Of a stretch of 64,000 nucleotides of DNA, positions 30,244-39,066 are shown one piece after another; position 1 is the first letter of the stretch, and each line of letters starts with the position of its first letter. The stretch covers positions 17,195-81,194 of the forward strand of contig JANPZW010000010.1 of the NCBI GenBank assembly GCA_024707385.1. Reading direction: 5' to 3'. A program made the translations under genes and the position numbers. The stretch is from Cellvibrionaceae bacterium (GTDB lineage Bacteria > Pseudomonadota > Gammaproteobacteria > Pseudomonadales > Cellvibrionaceae). A model generated the notes under the pieces. That model saw nothing but the letters and a program-made list of their open reading frames with translations, did no database searches and was not told where the DNA came from.

Positions 30244-30441
30244 ATGAGCGCGCGTATTACCAAAGTGGAGGCTTTGGGAGGGAAACGAACCTAGAGCAAA
30301 GGTTTTGCCAAATTCGACGCCGAATCTCAACGAACTGTGTCGCAACGAATCATAGCCCATGTGGCGCGGCAATATGATGACGCGGCGCAGCGTATTGCTG
30401 AAATTGCGACCTGTGCGTCAGTGTTGAAAGTCGTGAAGGTG
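30244..30441 (+). pseudogene. Possible small protein gene, interrupted by one stop codon
   Basis: From ATG 30244 the frame reads MSARITKVEALGGKRT, stops at TAG 30292-30294, then continues as SKGFAKFDAESQRTVSQR, then helical sequence to VLKVVKV and TGA 30439-30441. The second part is amphipathic and protein-like, about 49 residues. Together it would be a 65-residue protein divergent from bactofilin. The stop could be a base-call error or a real inactivation. No family recognised. This is the only coding-like content in the 480-bp bactofilin-ppc gap. Confidence 0.3.
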
Positions 30442-30487
30442 TGAATGAATGCGGCAGAGGCCTTGTGGCGTCTGCCGCTGTCGTCTG

Positions 30488-33110
30488 TCAGCCGGTATTC
30501 CGCATACCTGCGGCAATTCCGGCCATTGTGACTTTCAGGGCTCGATCCAAATCCGAACTGATACTGCCCGCCTTGCGCTCCCGCTTAATCAACTCCGCTT
30601 GGAGGAAATTCAGGGGATCGATATAGGGCTTGCGCACCTCGATAGTGCTTTGCAAGGTGGGATCGCTGTCCAGCAGTTTGGATTGTCCCTTCAACTCGTT
30701 CAGCAGATTCTCCAGAGTCTTCAGATCGACACGCAGCTGGTGGCCGAGATCGTGAAGTTCTGCCGGCACCAGTTGTTTTTCGTAATACTGGCAAATCTCG
30801 ATATCCGCCTTGCCCAGGACCATTTCGATCAGGTCCACGAAAGCGGAGAAGAACGGCCATTCCGCCATCATGATCTTTAAGGTCGCCGGATCTTCCTTCT
30901 GCGCGTATTCCAATGCTTGGCGAACACCGAGCCACGCAGGCAAATTGAGGCGCACTTGAGTCCAGGCAAACACCCAGGGAATGGCGCGCAGGCTCTCGAC
31001 GCCGCCACTGGCTTTGCGTTTGGCGGGACGGCTGCCGAGGGCCAGCTTATTCAACTCCTGCTCCGGAGTGAGGCTGCGGAAGTAGGGCACGAATTGTGGG
31101 TGGCCGCGCACTATGCTGCGATAACCTTCGAGACTCGCGGTAGCCATGCGCTCGATAAGATCGCGCCACTCGGCGTTTGGGGCGTCGTGGGGCGACAGGG
31201 TCGCGCGCAGTGTCGCCGTCACATAGGCAGAGAGGCTTTTGAAAGCGATTTTCGGCAGGCCGAATTTATAGCGGATCATCTCGCCTTGTTCGGTAACGCG
31301 GATCTTGCCGCGCACTGAACCCGGCGGTTGCGACGCCATGGCTTTTTCCAGCGGGCCGCCGCCGCGTCCGACGGTGCCGCCGCGACCGTGGAACAACATC
31401 AGATCGACATTGTGTTTTTCCGCCAGACTGACCAGTTGTTCCTGGGCCTTGTATTGCGCCCAGGTGGCGGCGAATTTGCCGGCATCCTTGGCGGAATCCG
31501 AATAGCCGATCATTACCGTATGCTGGCCTTCGGTGTAGCTGCGATACCACGGCAATTGCCACAGGCGATCCATAACAACGGGTGCGCGGTCCAGGTCGTC
31601 GAGGGTCTCGAACAAAGGTACAACCGGCATGTTCCAGGTCATGCCGCACTCTTTAAGCAGGAGCGCCACGGCGAGTACGTCAGAAGGTTGCTGCGCCATG
31701 GAAATGATGTAGTGGGAGAGCGTTTCGCGCGGCTCGCTGGCGATGACGCGACAGGTATCCAGCACCTCTTGGGAGTCGGCACTGACCGGCCATTTCAGCG
31801 GCAGAAGAGGGCGCTTGCTGGCGAGTTGCTCGAGCAGAAATTCCTGCCGTTTGCCTTCCTCCCATTCGCGATAGGAGCCCATATCCAGATATTGGGTCAG
31901 CTCATCAAGCACCTGAATGTGGCGTTCGCCATCCTGGCGTATGTCCAAAGGCACCAAATTGATGCCAAAACAGTAGATTCTGCGGATGGTGTCGATCAGC
32001 GGACCATTGGCGACGAAGTCCAGGCCCACGTCTTTAAGCGACCGGTAGCAGAGCAGCAACGGCTCTAGCAAATCCTCGCGACAGGTGATGATAGTGGCGG
32101 GCATTGGAGTATTTTTGCCGGCGAGGCGGCTCTTCGGTCCAATCGAGAGTCTGCTGGATGCGGCGGCGCAGGCTGTGCAGTATGTCCCGATACGGCGTGC
32201 GGCTCGGTCCCGGCAATTGGCTGGCCAGCTCGGAGCTGGCAGCCTGCATGCTCAGGTCCCCACCCAGGCTGTGAATGTCGCGCAGATAAAGTTCCGCCGC
32301 CATCCAGCGCCCCAGCAGGATCACTTCACGGGTTACTGTATGGGTGACATTGGGGTTGCCGTCGCGGTCGCCGCCCATCCAGGAAAACAGACGGAACGGC
32401 TGAAGATCCATCGGCAAGCGCTTGCCCAAGCGCTTGCGGGAGAGGCGGTCCAGGTGGCGGATAAAATCCGGGATTGCCTGCCAGAGGCTGTTCTCAATCA
32501 CCGCAAAGCCCCAGCGGGCCTCGTCTATTGCGGTAGGCCGCTCATCGCGAATCTCATTGGTGCTCCAGATCTCTTCGATCAGGCGGTGCAAGCGGCCGCG
32601 CTGGCGGTCCGTTTCGTAAGACAGCAGGTCTTTACTGCGTCTTTCCGAGAGCTTGCTGGCAATCAGATCATATTTGCGGATCAGCGTGCGGCGGGTGACC
32701 TCAGTGGGGTGAGCGGTAAGCACCAGCTCTATATTTAGGGCCCGCACCACGTCATACAGGGAGTCCTTGCCCATCGCTTTGACGTATTGCTTGAACATCA
32801 GGTCGAGAGCGTCTTCATCCTCGGCTTCAACGCTAGCCTGGTACTCCTGATCGGCAATATTGGCCAGATTGAGGAATTGGTTGAAGGAGCGGGCGATAGG
32901 CAAAATATCGCTGTCCTCCAGCTGCGACAGGAAGTTGATCAGCGGCTGGGAATCGCTGTTCGGTGAACGGTTGATGGCCTTGCCGAGATTGCGGATTTCC
33001 TCAACCTTGCGGAAGACTTCCAGCCCCTCATGCTGCAACAGGGTCTCCCCCAGCAGCTCACCCAGAAGGCGTACATTTTCGCGAAGTGTGTCTGGCAGAT
33101 GGGTCATCAA
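30488..33110 (-). CDS. ppc: Phosphoenolpyruvate carboxylase (frameshifted in this assembly)
   Basis: About 873 residues after repair. It fixes bicarbonate on PEP to give oxaloacetate. The first frame has the catalytic histidine region VLTAHPTEVTRRT and FSWMGGDRDGNPNVT. The second has MIGYSDSAKDAGKFAATWAQ, the FHGRGGTVGRGGGP loop, and the C-terminal end GIAAGMRNTG. The break is a run of five T on the plus strand (32112-32116), where four would give continuous reading. It is convergent with nothing and separated by 149 bp from panB upstream. Confidence 0.95.
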
Positions 33111-33259
33111 GTTCTCCTATTCGAATCGCTGCGCATTCTAGCACTGCGCACTCCTCTTGATTCAAGCGCCGTGGCGCTCGAATCATTCTGATTTGGCATA
33201 AGTCTCAGCAAGGCCATAGGCAGATTTCATGCCACTGTATGCTGCGAATTGTTGCGATG

Positions 33260-34084
33260 TCAGGTGAAGGTATGCTCTTCACCCGGGAAGGTGCCCGCCT
33301 TGACGTCCTCGGTATACCGTCGCAACGCGCCTTTTATGGTGCCGGTCTCAGCGAGAAAATTTTTGGAGAACTTTGGCGGCTGCTCGGTGAGGCCGAGGAT
33401 ATCGTTGATCACCAAAACCTGTGCATCCGTGTCGCGGCCTGCGCCTATTCCAATGGTGGGAACTTCGAGACTGGTGGTGGCCTTGCGGGCGAGGTCTGCT
33501 GGCACGCATTCAAACAGGACAATATCGGCCCCTGCGCGCTCGAGAATCAGCGAGTCTTCCAGCAATACCGCCGCGGCCTCCGGTGTGCGCCCCTGCACAC
33601 GGAAACCGCCAAATTTATAGACCGACTGGGGAGTGAGGCCCAGGTGTGCGCAGACCGGTATGCCGCGCTCGCTCAGCATGGTTATGATTGGCGCCAGCCA
33701 GCGCCCACCCTCGATTTTGACCATATGAGCGCCGGCCTGCATGACCCGTGTGGCATTGACCATCGCCTGTTCGGGTGTAGCGTAGGTCATAAAAGGAAGG
33801 TCGCCGATGATCAGTGACTTGCGATTACCCCGCGCCACAGCCTCTATGTGGTAGATCATCTGCTCCATGGTCACCGGAATGGTGCTGTCATAGCCGAGGA
33901 CGGTCATGCCCAGGCTGTCCCCCACCAGCACCACTTCAACACCGCAGCGTTCCGCCATAGATGCCATTGGCGCGTCGTACAGTGACACTGTGACGAATTT
34001 TTCCCCCTGGCTTTTCAGCTTTTTTAGGGTCTGAATAGTGACCTTTTTAGTGAGGGCGGTTTCCGGCTGGCTGGTGTATACCAT
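33260..34084 (-). CDS. panB: PanB, ketopantoate hydroxymethyltransferase
   Basis: 274 residues. First step of pantothenate synthesis: 5,10-methylene-THF plus ketoisovalerate. Motifs VSLYDAPMASMAERCGVEVVLVGDSLGM, GDLPFMTYA, and MVKIEGGRW with metal and substrate residues are present. It follows folK and a deoxynucleoside kinase on the minus strand. In Pseudomonas panC comes next; here panC is absent and ppc follows after a gap. Intact. Confidence 0.96.
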   Translation of the reverse strand: MVYTSQPETALTKKVTIQTLKKLKSQGEKFVTVSLYDAPMASMAERCGVEVVLVGDSLGMTVLGYDSTIPVTMEQMIYHIEAVARGNRKSLIIGDLPFMTYATPEQAMVNATRVMQAGAHMVKIEGGRWLAPIITMLSERGIPVCAHLGLTPQSVYKFGGFRVQGRTPEAAAVLLEDSLILERAGADIVLFECVPADLARKATTSLEVPTIGIGAGRDTDAQVLVINDILGLTEQPPKFSKNFLAETGTIKGALRRYTEDVKAGTFPGEEHTFT

Positions 34085-34113
34085 GGCAGTTTTCCACAGA
34101 AGAAGGGGAGGGA

Positions 34114-34795
34114 TTAGAGCGCTGGCTGGGGATTGTAATAGTGGCGCCCGTGGGTGATGCCCAGCAGGTAACGCACCAGGGAGTTGTAATCGCCAGTGTT
34201 GTTGACCCAGTCGATATCGGTCGCGTTGACGATCAGCAGGGGCGATTTGTCGTAAAAGTGGAAGAAGCGCGAATAGGCGCTGTTGAGCCGATCCAGATAG
34301 TCGCGGGTTATCGTCTGTTCGGCGGCAATGCCGCGGCGGTTAATCCGCTCGAGTAAGGTTGAGGTGGGGGCCTGCAGGTAGATCACCAGATCCGGCGTCA
34401 CCGTATCCAGCGTCAGATGTTCGTATACCTGTTCATAGAGGGCGAGTTCGTCTGTATCCAGCGTGACTTCGGCAAACAGCCGATCTTTGTCGATCAAAAA
34501 AATCCGCTACCCGCGTATCGGCGAACAGATCGTCCTGGCGCAAGGTCTGGAGTTGCTGTGCCCGCTGCATCAAAAAGAAGAGTTGGGTCGCCAGGGCGGC
34601 ATTTTTTTCGCCGGCATAAAAACGGGTCAGAAAAGGGTTGGCTTCCGCGTCCTCTAACAGAGTCGTGCAGCCGAAGCTTTCGGCCAGCATGCGTGCCAGA
34701 GTGGTTTTGCCCACACCGATAGGCCCCTCGATGACCAGGTAGCGGGGCAAAGGCTGATTCTGTAAATCACTGCGATTTAACCGACGGCTTTCCAT
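34114..34795 (-). CDS. Deoxynucleoside kinase family protein (frameshifted in this assembly)
   Basis: About 226 residues. P-loop VIEGPIGVGKTTLARML near residue 25, followed by LLEDAEANPFLTRFYAG. After the break come VYEHLTLDTVTPDLVIYLQAP and RINRRGIAAEQTITRDYLDRLNSAY, the lid arginines typical of dNK / dGK kinases. It probably phosphorylates deoxynucleosides for salvage. The frame changes at a run of seven A on the plus strand (34496-34502); six would give VADFLIDKDRLF. The ATG at 34795 is 16 bp after folK; the frame upstream lacks similarity. Confidence 0.88.
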
Positions 34796-34811
34796 GAAGA
34801 GGCGGCACCTT

Positions 34812-35300
34812 TTAAGGGGATGAGAGGCGGGTAAGTCCCGTCTCGCCGATCTGTTGCACAAGGTCCGCTACTTTATCACTACCGGGCAGCCGCAGCTCAG
34901 GCGCCAACTCAAGCAAAGGAACCAGAACAAAGTTGCGTTGGCGGAGAAACGGATGGGGTACCTGCAGGCGCGAATGATCCAGTTGCAGATCATCGATCAG
35001 CAGAATATCCAGATCCAGCGTGCGCGGTCCCCAATGAAGTGAGCGAACCCGGCCCTGGGCGGCTTCAATCGCCTGGAGTGCGTCCAGCAGCGCCAGGGGG
35101 TCAAGTGAGGTGGCGAAGTGGGCAACGGCATTAAGGTAATCCGGTTGCGGCGGTCCGACCGCAACGCTGTGATACAGCGACGACACCTGGATGGTTTGAT
35201 CGTTGGCGAGCTGGCGCAGAGCATCGCAAGCCAGCTTTATCTGACCCTCAGGGTCGTTCAGATTGCTGCCAAGGCCGACAAAAACATTGTGATAACCCAT
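34812..35300 (-). CDS. folK: FolK, 6-hydroxymethyl-dihydropterin pyrophosphokinase
   Basis: 162 residues. Typical HPPK sequence: VFVGLGSNLNDPEGQI at the N-terminus, GPPQPDYLNAV, and WGPRTLDLDILLIDD followed by HPFLRQRNFVLVPLLELAP, which bind ATP, magnesium and pterin. Essential for folate synthesis. Two bp separate its start from the pcnB stop, so the two are coupled. Intact. Confidence 0.96.
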   Translation of the reverse strand: MGYHNVFVGLGSNLNDPEGQIKLACDALRQLANDQTIQVSSLYHSVAVGPPQPDYLNAVAHFATSLDPLALLDALQAIEAAQGRVRSLHWGPRTLDLDILLIDDLQLDHSRLQVPHPFLRQRNFVLVPLLELAPELRLPGSDKVADLVQQIGETGLTRLSSP

Positions 35301-35302
35301 GC

Positions 35303-36670
35303 TCAGGAAGTTGCCGGTGGGGTAGTAGAGTTGGCAGCTTTAGGTTTGCGCCGACGGGGTCGCCGCTGGCGTTGCGGATTGCCCAGCTCCTTAACCATTT
35401 CCTCCCGCTGTGCTTCGTCGGCGTCCTGAAACCGGGTCCACCAAAGACCCAGGCCATCAAGGTTTTCGCCCGCCTGCTCGCGCAAGAGGAGAAAGTCATA
35501 AGCCGCCCGAAAGCGCGGATGCTCCAGCAGTGCGAAGGCTTTGCGACCCTCGCGGCGGAGAAGGCGCAGCTGCAGGGCCCAGATTTCCTTCATCGGAATC
35601 AAAAACCGCTTGGGCAACGCCGTGCAGCTTAATTGCTGAGAGATCACACCCTGCTCGGCATGCTGCATGGCTGCTGTCAGCGGCATCTTGTTTTCCTGCA
35701 TCAACTTGCGGATCGCTGCCTGCAGTGGCGGCCAGAGGAATGCGGCATAGATGAAGGCCGGGGTGACTTTCTTGTCCTGGCGGATTCGCTTATCGGTATT
35801 CAGGGTTGCCTGGGTAACGAATTTGTTGGTGATTTCGCCACCTTTTTGCAGGCAAAGCTCGGTTCCCGGAAACAGGGCCTCGAACAAACCGTGCTCTCGC
35901 AAAAGCCCAAGGGTTGCGGTGGCATAACCGCTGAGCATCAGCTTGAGCACTTCTTCGAAAAGGCGCGCCGGGGGTACGTGACTCATCAGTGGCGCCAGCC
36001 GTTTGATCGGCTCCCTGGTATTTTCCGTCATGGTGAAGCCGAGCTTCGCCGCAAAGCGGACCGCGCGCAGCATGCGGACGGGGTCCTCGCGATAGCGCGC
36101 TTCCGGATCGCCGATCATCTGCAGAACCCGGCGATTCAAGTCGGCTAGGCCATTGGTGTAATCCAGCAGGTTGCCGTTGCTGGGGTCGTAGTAGAGCGCG
36201 TTTACGGAAAAATCGCGGCGTACCGCATCGGATTCTATGTCGCCGTAGACATTGTCTCGCAGCAGCATACCGGTATGGGATTGTTCGGCGTCTTTGGGGT
36301 TATCCGATTGATCGTGATGAGCGCGAAAGGTGGTGACTTCGATGATTTCTCTACCGAAGCGGACGTGAACGATACGAAAACGGCGGCCGATGATCATCGC
36401 GTTGCGGAAGATCTTTCTGGTTTCCTCCGGCGTGGCATTGGTCGCCACATCGAAATCCTTAGGCTCGCCTTCAAGTAACAGATCCCTTACTCCGCCGCCG
36501 ACCAGAAAGGCGGAAAACCCTGCTTCCTGAAGCTTTTCTATTACTTTCAATGCATTGGAGCTGAACTGCGCTCTACGCAACCCGTGTTCACTGACAGGAA
36601 TGATTTTAGGAGAGGTCATTTTGTGTTGTTGTTTTCCAGGGGCGAACAGCTTCAGCAGGCGGTTGAGCAT
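35303..36670 (-). CDS. pcnB: PcnB, poly(A) polymerase I
   Basis: About 455 residues. Nucleotidyltransferase head with FLVGGGVRDLLLEGEPKDFDVATNATPEE (the DFD carboxylates) and RRDFSVNALYYD, followed by the RNA-binding domain RILRAVRF-type segment (MLRAVRFAAKLG) and a basic C-terminal tail (RRPRRRKPK). It adds 3' tails that promote RNA decay. ATG 36670 (MLNRLLKLFAPG) matches the family start; the frame is open to 36721. It lies directly downstream of two small RNA units, as pcnB lies after crcZ in Pseudomonas. Confidence 0.95.
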   Translation of the reverse strand: MLNRLLKLFAPGKQQHKMTSPKIIPVSEHGLRRAQFSSNALKVIEKLQEAGFSAFLVGGGVRDLLLEGEPKDFDVATNATPEETRKIFRNAMIIGRRFRIVHVRFGREIIEVTTFRAHHDQSDNPKDAEQSHTGMLLRDNVYGDIESDAVRRDFSVNALYYDPSNGNLLDYTNGLADLNRRVLQMIGDPEARYREDPVRMLRAVRFAAKLGFTMTENTREPIKRLAPLMSHVPPARLFEEVLKLMLSGYATATLGLLREHGLFEALFPGTELCLQKGGEITNKFVTQATLNTDKRIRQDKKVTPAFIYAAFLWPPLQAAIRKLMQENKMPLTAAMQHAEQGVISQQLSCTALPKRFLIPMKEIWALQLRLLRREGRKAFALLEHPRFRAAYDFLLLREQAGENLDGLGLWWTRFQDADEAQREEMVKELGNPQRQRRPRRRKPKAANSTTPPATS

Positions 36671-36764
36671 TGTGTGGTCGGATGAATAAAAATGAAGACG
36701 CGAGTCTACTCCGAACGGCAAGAGCAGACCATAGCGGGCGAAGTTCTGTGAAAGTGCAGAGGTT

Positions 36765-36928
36765 TATAAACATGCGGCCAACCCAGTTTGGGTTGGCACT
36801 CTCCTCAGGATGGTGGAGCTAGTCTTTTATTATTCTTTGTGGGTCTTATTTGCAGGTGGGTCTTTTTATTGTTCTTGTTCTTATAAGTTTGGCTGTTTAA
36901 GCTCTTTATTAATTTTGTTTGTTATATG
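36765..36928 (-). ncRNA. CrcZ-like small RNA, copy A (sigma54-dependent)
   Basis: Predicted transcript of about 160 nt on the minus strand, starting near 36928 and ending after a nine-pair hairpin (36777-36797, GCCAACCCA / TGGGTTGGC). The 3' U-tract is weak. The RNA is A-rich and nearly U-free in its upper part, with repeated Hfq/Crc-type AANAANAA motifs at 36905-36923, 36863-36882 and 36825-36837. There is no credible open frame. Its place between cbrB and pcnB is that of crcZ in Pseudomonas. Function as an Hfq/Crc sponge is inferred from motifs, promoter type and neighbours; no homology search was possible. Confidence 0.72.
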
Positions 36929-36938
36929 AGCGCGTATT

Positions 36939-36955
36939 AGCAGGATGTGTGCCAA
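36939..36955 (-). promoter_or_regulatory. Sigma54 promoter of small RNA A
   Basis: Minus-strand TTGGCACACATCCTGCT, with GG (-24) and GC (-12) ten bases apart, as sigma54 requires. Only slight deviation from TGGCACGNNNNTTGCT. Predicted start about 36928. Confidence 0.8.
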
Positions 36956-37029
36956 ATTCAGAATTTTCAATTAATACAGTGGCTTATGGTGAATCTGTTG
37001 TATAGGGTTGGGTGTGCTGTCGACGCCGC

Positions 37030-37081
37030 TGTTACGCGAATTCTCGTGACGTGTTACCAAATGTATATAGTGTGGTAAACA
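37030..37081 (-). promoter_or_regulatory. Candidate CbrB enhancer for small RNA A
   Basis: Half-site TGTTAC (37030-37035), then TGTTAC (37052-37057) paired across 17 bp with GTAAACA (37075-37081). The palindrome centre is about 138 bp upstream of the predicted start. The arrangement matches copy B: same 22-bp step between the first two half-sites and the same 17-bp spacer. Resembles the TGTTAC / GTAACA sites I recall for Pseudomonas CbrB; exact published spacing should be checked. Confidence 0.65.
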
Positions 37082-37087
37082 GCGTAA

Positions 37088-37328
37088 ATGAAAACGGGAA
37101 GGCTTTTGGCCTTCCCGTTTTGAATCACTTTTTGTTCTTTCGTTATTATGTCAGCGCGCTCGATAAGCGCGACATCCGTGTTTGGCACAAGCCCTTCCTC
37201 TCAAATTCAATCACGTTCATCTTATTATTATTTGTTGTAATTATTATAAAAGCGTCAGTTTTTTATTGTTTATTGTTCTTATTAGTTATCGAGTTGTTTT
37301 TTATTATTCGTTATTGTTGTTATGTTGC
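37088..37328 (-). ncRNA. CrcZ-like small RNA, copy B (sigma54-dependent)
   Basis: Predicted transcript of about 240 nt on the minus strand, from about 37327 to the terminator at 37091-37121. The first 110 nt are very A-rich with many AANAANAA motifs (AACAACAATAA at 37311-37321, AATAATAA at 37301-37308, a run at 37261-37283, and AACAAATAATAATAAG at 37221-37236). A GC-rich hairpin (GTCGCGCTTATCGAGCGCG region, about 37154-37172) follows. Overall pattern is that of CrcZ/CrcY: single-stranded A-rich Hfq/Crc-binding tracts plus stable stems. It is parallel to copy A and 400 bp upstream of it, so the two arose by duplication. Confidence 0.75.
37091..37121 (-). terminator. Terminator of small RNA B
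   Basis: Thirteen-pair stem AAAACGGGAAGGC / GCCTTCCCGTTTT with a five-base loop, U4 at the 3' end on the minus strand. Very stable and symmetric, so it would work on both strands. Confidence 0.88.
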
Positions 37329-37337
37329 GGAAATAAT

Positions 37338-37354
37338 AGCAGGTTGCGTGCCAG
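37338..37354 (-). promoter_or_regulatory. Sigma54 promoter of small RNA B
   Basis: Minus-strand CTGGCACGCAACCTGCT: consensus TGGCACG block at -24, TGC at -12, with ten bases between GG and GC. This is close to a perfect sigma54 promoter. Predicted start about 37327. Confidence 0.85.
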
Positions 37355-37429
37355 AAAAAATATTTCTTTATAAAACAATAAATTGTTGCTTTATAACCTA
37401 ATGGAATCATTCTTTAGTATGGACGAAGC

Positions 37430-37479
37430 GTTACGAATCCTCTCGCCCGGTGTTACCTGTGTTTCCGGTTTGGGTAACA
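37430..37479 (-). promoter_or_regulatory. Candidate CbrB enhancer for small RNA B
   Basis: Half-site GTTAC (37430-37434), then a perfect palindrome TGTTAC (37451-37456), 17 bp, GTAACA (37474-37479). The centre is about 138 bp upstream of the predicted start, the same as in copy A and a normal distance for a sigma54 activator. Likely bound by CbrB, encoded next door. Confidence 0.7.
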
Positions 37480-37607
37480 AAATGAGAAGAGTGTCTCAAA
37501 ATAATGTGCATGTTTTTGGTTTTAATGCGGAACTGTTTTGGAAACAGCTGTTTATATCAGCTGGCGGTATTAGGGCTGATTATCGGGTTTGATGCTTAAG
37601 TAGGGAA

Positions 37608-37630
37608 AAGGCTCCGCATCACGGAGCCTT
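37608..37630 (-). terminator. Terminator after cbrB
   Basis: AAGGCTCCG, five-base loop, CGGAGCCTT (37608-37630), followed on the minus strand by further U. It lies 27 bp after the cbrB stop and isolates the small RNA units from cbrAB read-through. Confidence 0.88.
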
Positions 37631-37656
37631 AAATAACTTTGTTGAAAGGATCGAGC

Positions 37657-39048
37657 TCAGGATTTGCCGGAAGCGCTTTGCGAGGATTTGTTGCGGGGAA
37701 TACCCAGACGTTGGCGTCGCTCCCACAAGCATTTGCGGCTCACGCCGAGTTTGCGCGCAAGTTCGGTTTCGCTCATGGAATCCTGATGTTCCAGGACGAA
37801 GCGCTGGAAATAGTCCTCCAGCGAGAGATCTTCGTTGGGGTCGGAGTTGGAACGGCGGTGGCGGGTATCCTGAAGCGCGGGTTCGTCGTCATCGACTTTG
37901 ACAAGATCGAGGTCAATAGCCAAAAGGGAGTGGGAAATTTCCCGCTCGTCCTCACAGAGGATCACAGCCCGTTGAATGGCGTTCTCTAATTCGCGAATGT
38001 TGCCTGGCCAAGTGTAGGTGGTGATTGCCTGGATTGCTTCCGGCGACAGTACCAGCTGCGGTTTTTTCAGTTCGGTGCAGTAGCGCCGCACAAAGGTTTC
38101 CGCCAGCGCCAGTATGTCTTTACCGCGCTCACGCAGCGGCGGCAGCTTTAATTGAACGACGTTGATACGAAAATACAGGTCTTCGCGGAATTTGCCTTCG
38201 CGCGACAGCTTGCCGAGATCCCGGTGGGTGGCAGCAACCAGGCGCACATCCACCTTGCGTGATTCCACCGAGCCAATTGGGCGAACCTCACCTTCCTGCA
38301 GTACCCGTAACAGCCGTGCTTGGGCCTCAAGCGGCAGTTCGCCTATCTCGTCCAGGAACAGCGTGCCGCCATCTGCGGCCGCCACCAGTCCCTCGCGGTT
38401 GCTGGCGGCGCCGGTGAAAGCGCCTTTTTCGTGGCCAAACAATTCAGCTTCGATCAGGGTGTCCGGGATGGCGGCGCAGTTGACTGAAATCAATGCCTTT
38501 TCGGCTCTGGGGCTCTCCCGGTGGAGGGCTTTGGCGACCAGTTCCTTACCGGTACCGGTTTCGCCGTTCACCAGAACGGTGGCATTGGTTGGGGCTACTT
38601 TGCGGATTTTGGCGTAGAGCTCCTTCATCTGAGGGGAGGAGCCAATCATGCCGGTCAAGGCTTCTGTGCTGCCTTCGACCTTTGTCGCCGGTGCTGCTTT
38701 CTCCGCTTTGCTCAGCACGCGCTTCACAGCGGCGAGCATTTCGTCGTGATCGAAGGGTTTGGCGATGTAATCGACCGCACCCATGCGCATTGAGTCGACC
38801 GCGGATCTGAGGCTTGCGTAGCTGGTCATGATCAAGACGGGAACTTCACCTGCGGCCTGAATCAGGTCGGTGCCCGGCGCGCCGGGCAGGCGCAGGTCGG
38901 AGACGATGAGATCAAAAGAATCCAGGTTGAACTTGGTGGCCTCTTTGACTGAGGCGGCTTCCTTCACATCATACTTGTTGCGCATCAATAACTTGCGCAG
39001 CGCTGTTCGAATGATGACTTCATCTTCAACGATCAGGATTTTGCTCAT
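37657..39048 (-). CDS. cbrB: CbrB, NtrC-family sigma54-dependent response regulator
   Basis: 463 residues. Receiver domain (ILIVEDEVIIRTAL, phosphorylatable Asp in LIVSDLRLPG about residue 51, Lys in YIAKPF). AAA+ domain with Walker A GETGTGKE, the sigma54-contact loop GAFTGA, Walker B GGTLFLDEIGELP, and arginine-finger region. C-terminal Fis-type HTH (SETELARKLGVSRKCLWERRQRLGIPR). The C-terminal sequence is the one found in CbrB of Pseudomonas. It pairs with cbrA 18 bp upstream. In Pseudomonas it activates crcZ; two sigma54 promoters with matching enhancer sites lie just downstream here. Confidence 0.95.
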   Translation of the reverse strand: MSKILIVEDEVIIRTALRKLLMRNKYDVKEAASVKEATKFNLDSFDLIVSDLRLPGAPGTDLIQAAGEVPVLIMTSYASLRSAVDSMRMGAVDYIAKPFDHDEMLAAVKRVLSKAEKAAPATKVEGSTEALTGMIGSSPQMKELYAKIRKVAPTNATVLVNGETGTGKELVAKALHRESPRAEKALISVNCAAIPDTLIEAELFGHEKGAFTGAASNREGLVAAADGGTLFLDEIGELPLEAQARLLRVLQEGEVRPIGSVESRKVDVRLVAATHRDLGKLSREGKFREDLYFRINVVQLKLPPLRERGKDILALAETFVRRYCTELKKPQLVLSPEAIQAITTYTWPGNIRELENAIQRAVILCEDEREISHSLLAIDLDLVKVDDDEPALQDTRHRRSNSDPNEDLSLEDYFQRFVLEHQDSMSETELARKLGVSRKCLWERRQRLGIPRNKSSQSASGKS

Positions 39049-39066
39049 AATTCTGTGTTACTTCGG

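Noticed and set aside
30052..30372. 106-codon minus-strand frame upstream of bactofilin
   Set aside because: No conserved features; composition and position fit non-coding leader.
37012..37592. Three overlapping plus-strand reading frames (about 129, 63 and 69 codons) in the cbrB-pcnB gap
   Set aside because: Hydrophobic or odd composition with no start signals. They run antisense to AT-rich small RNA units whose promoters and terminators explain the region.
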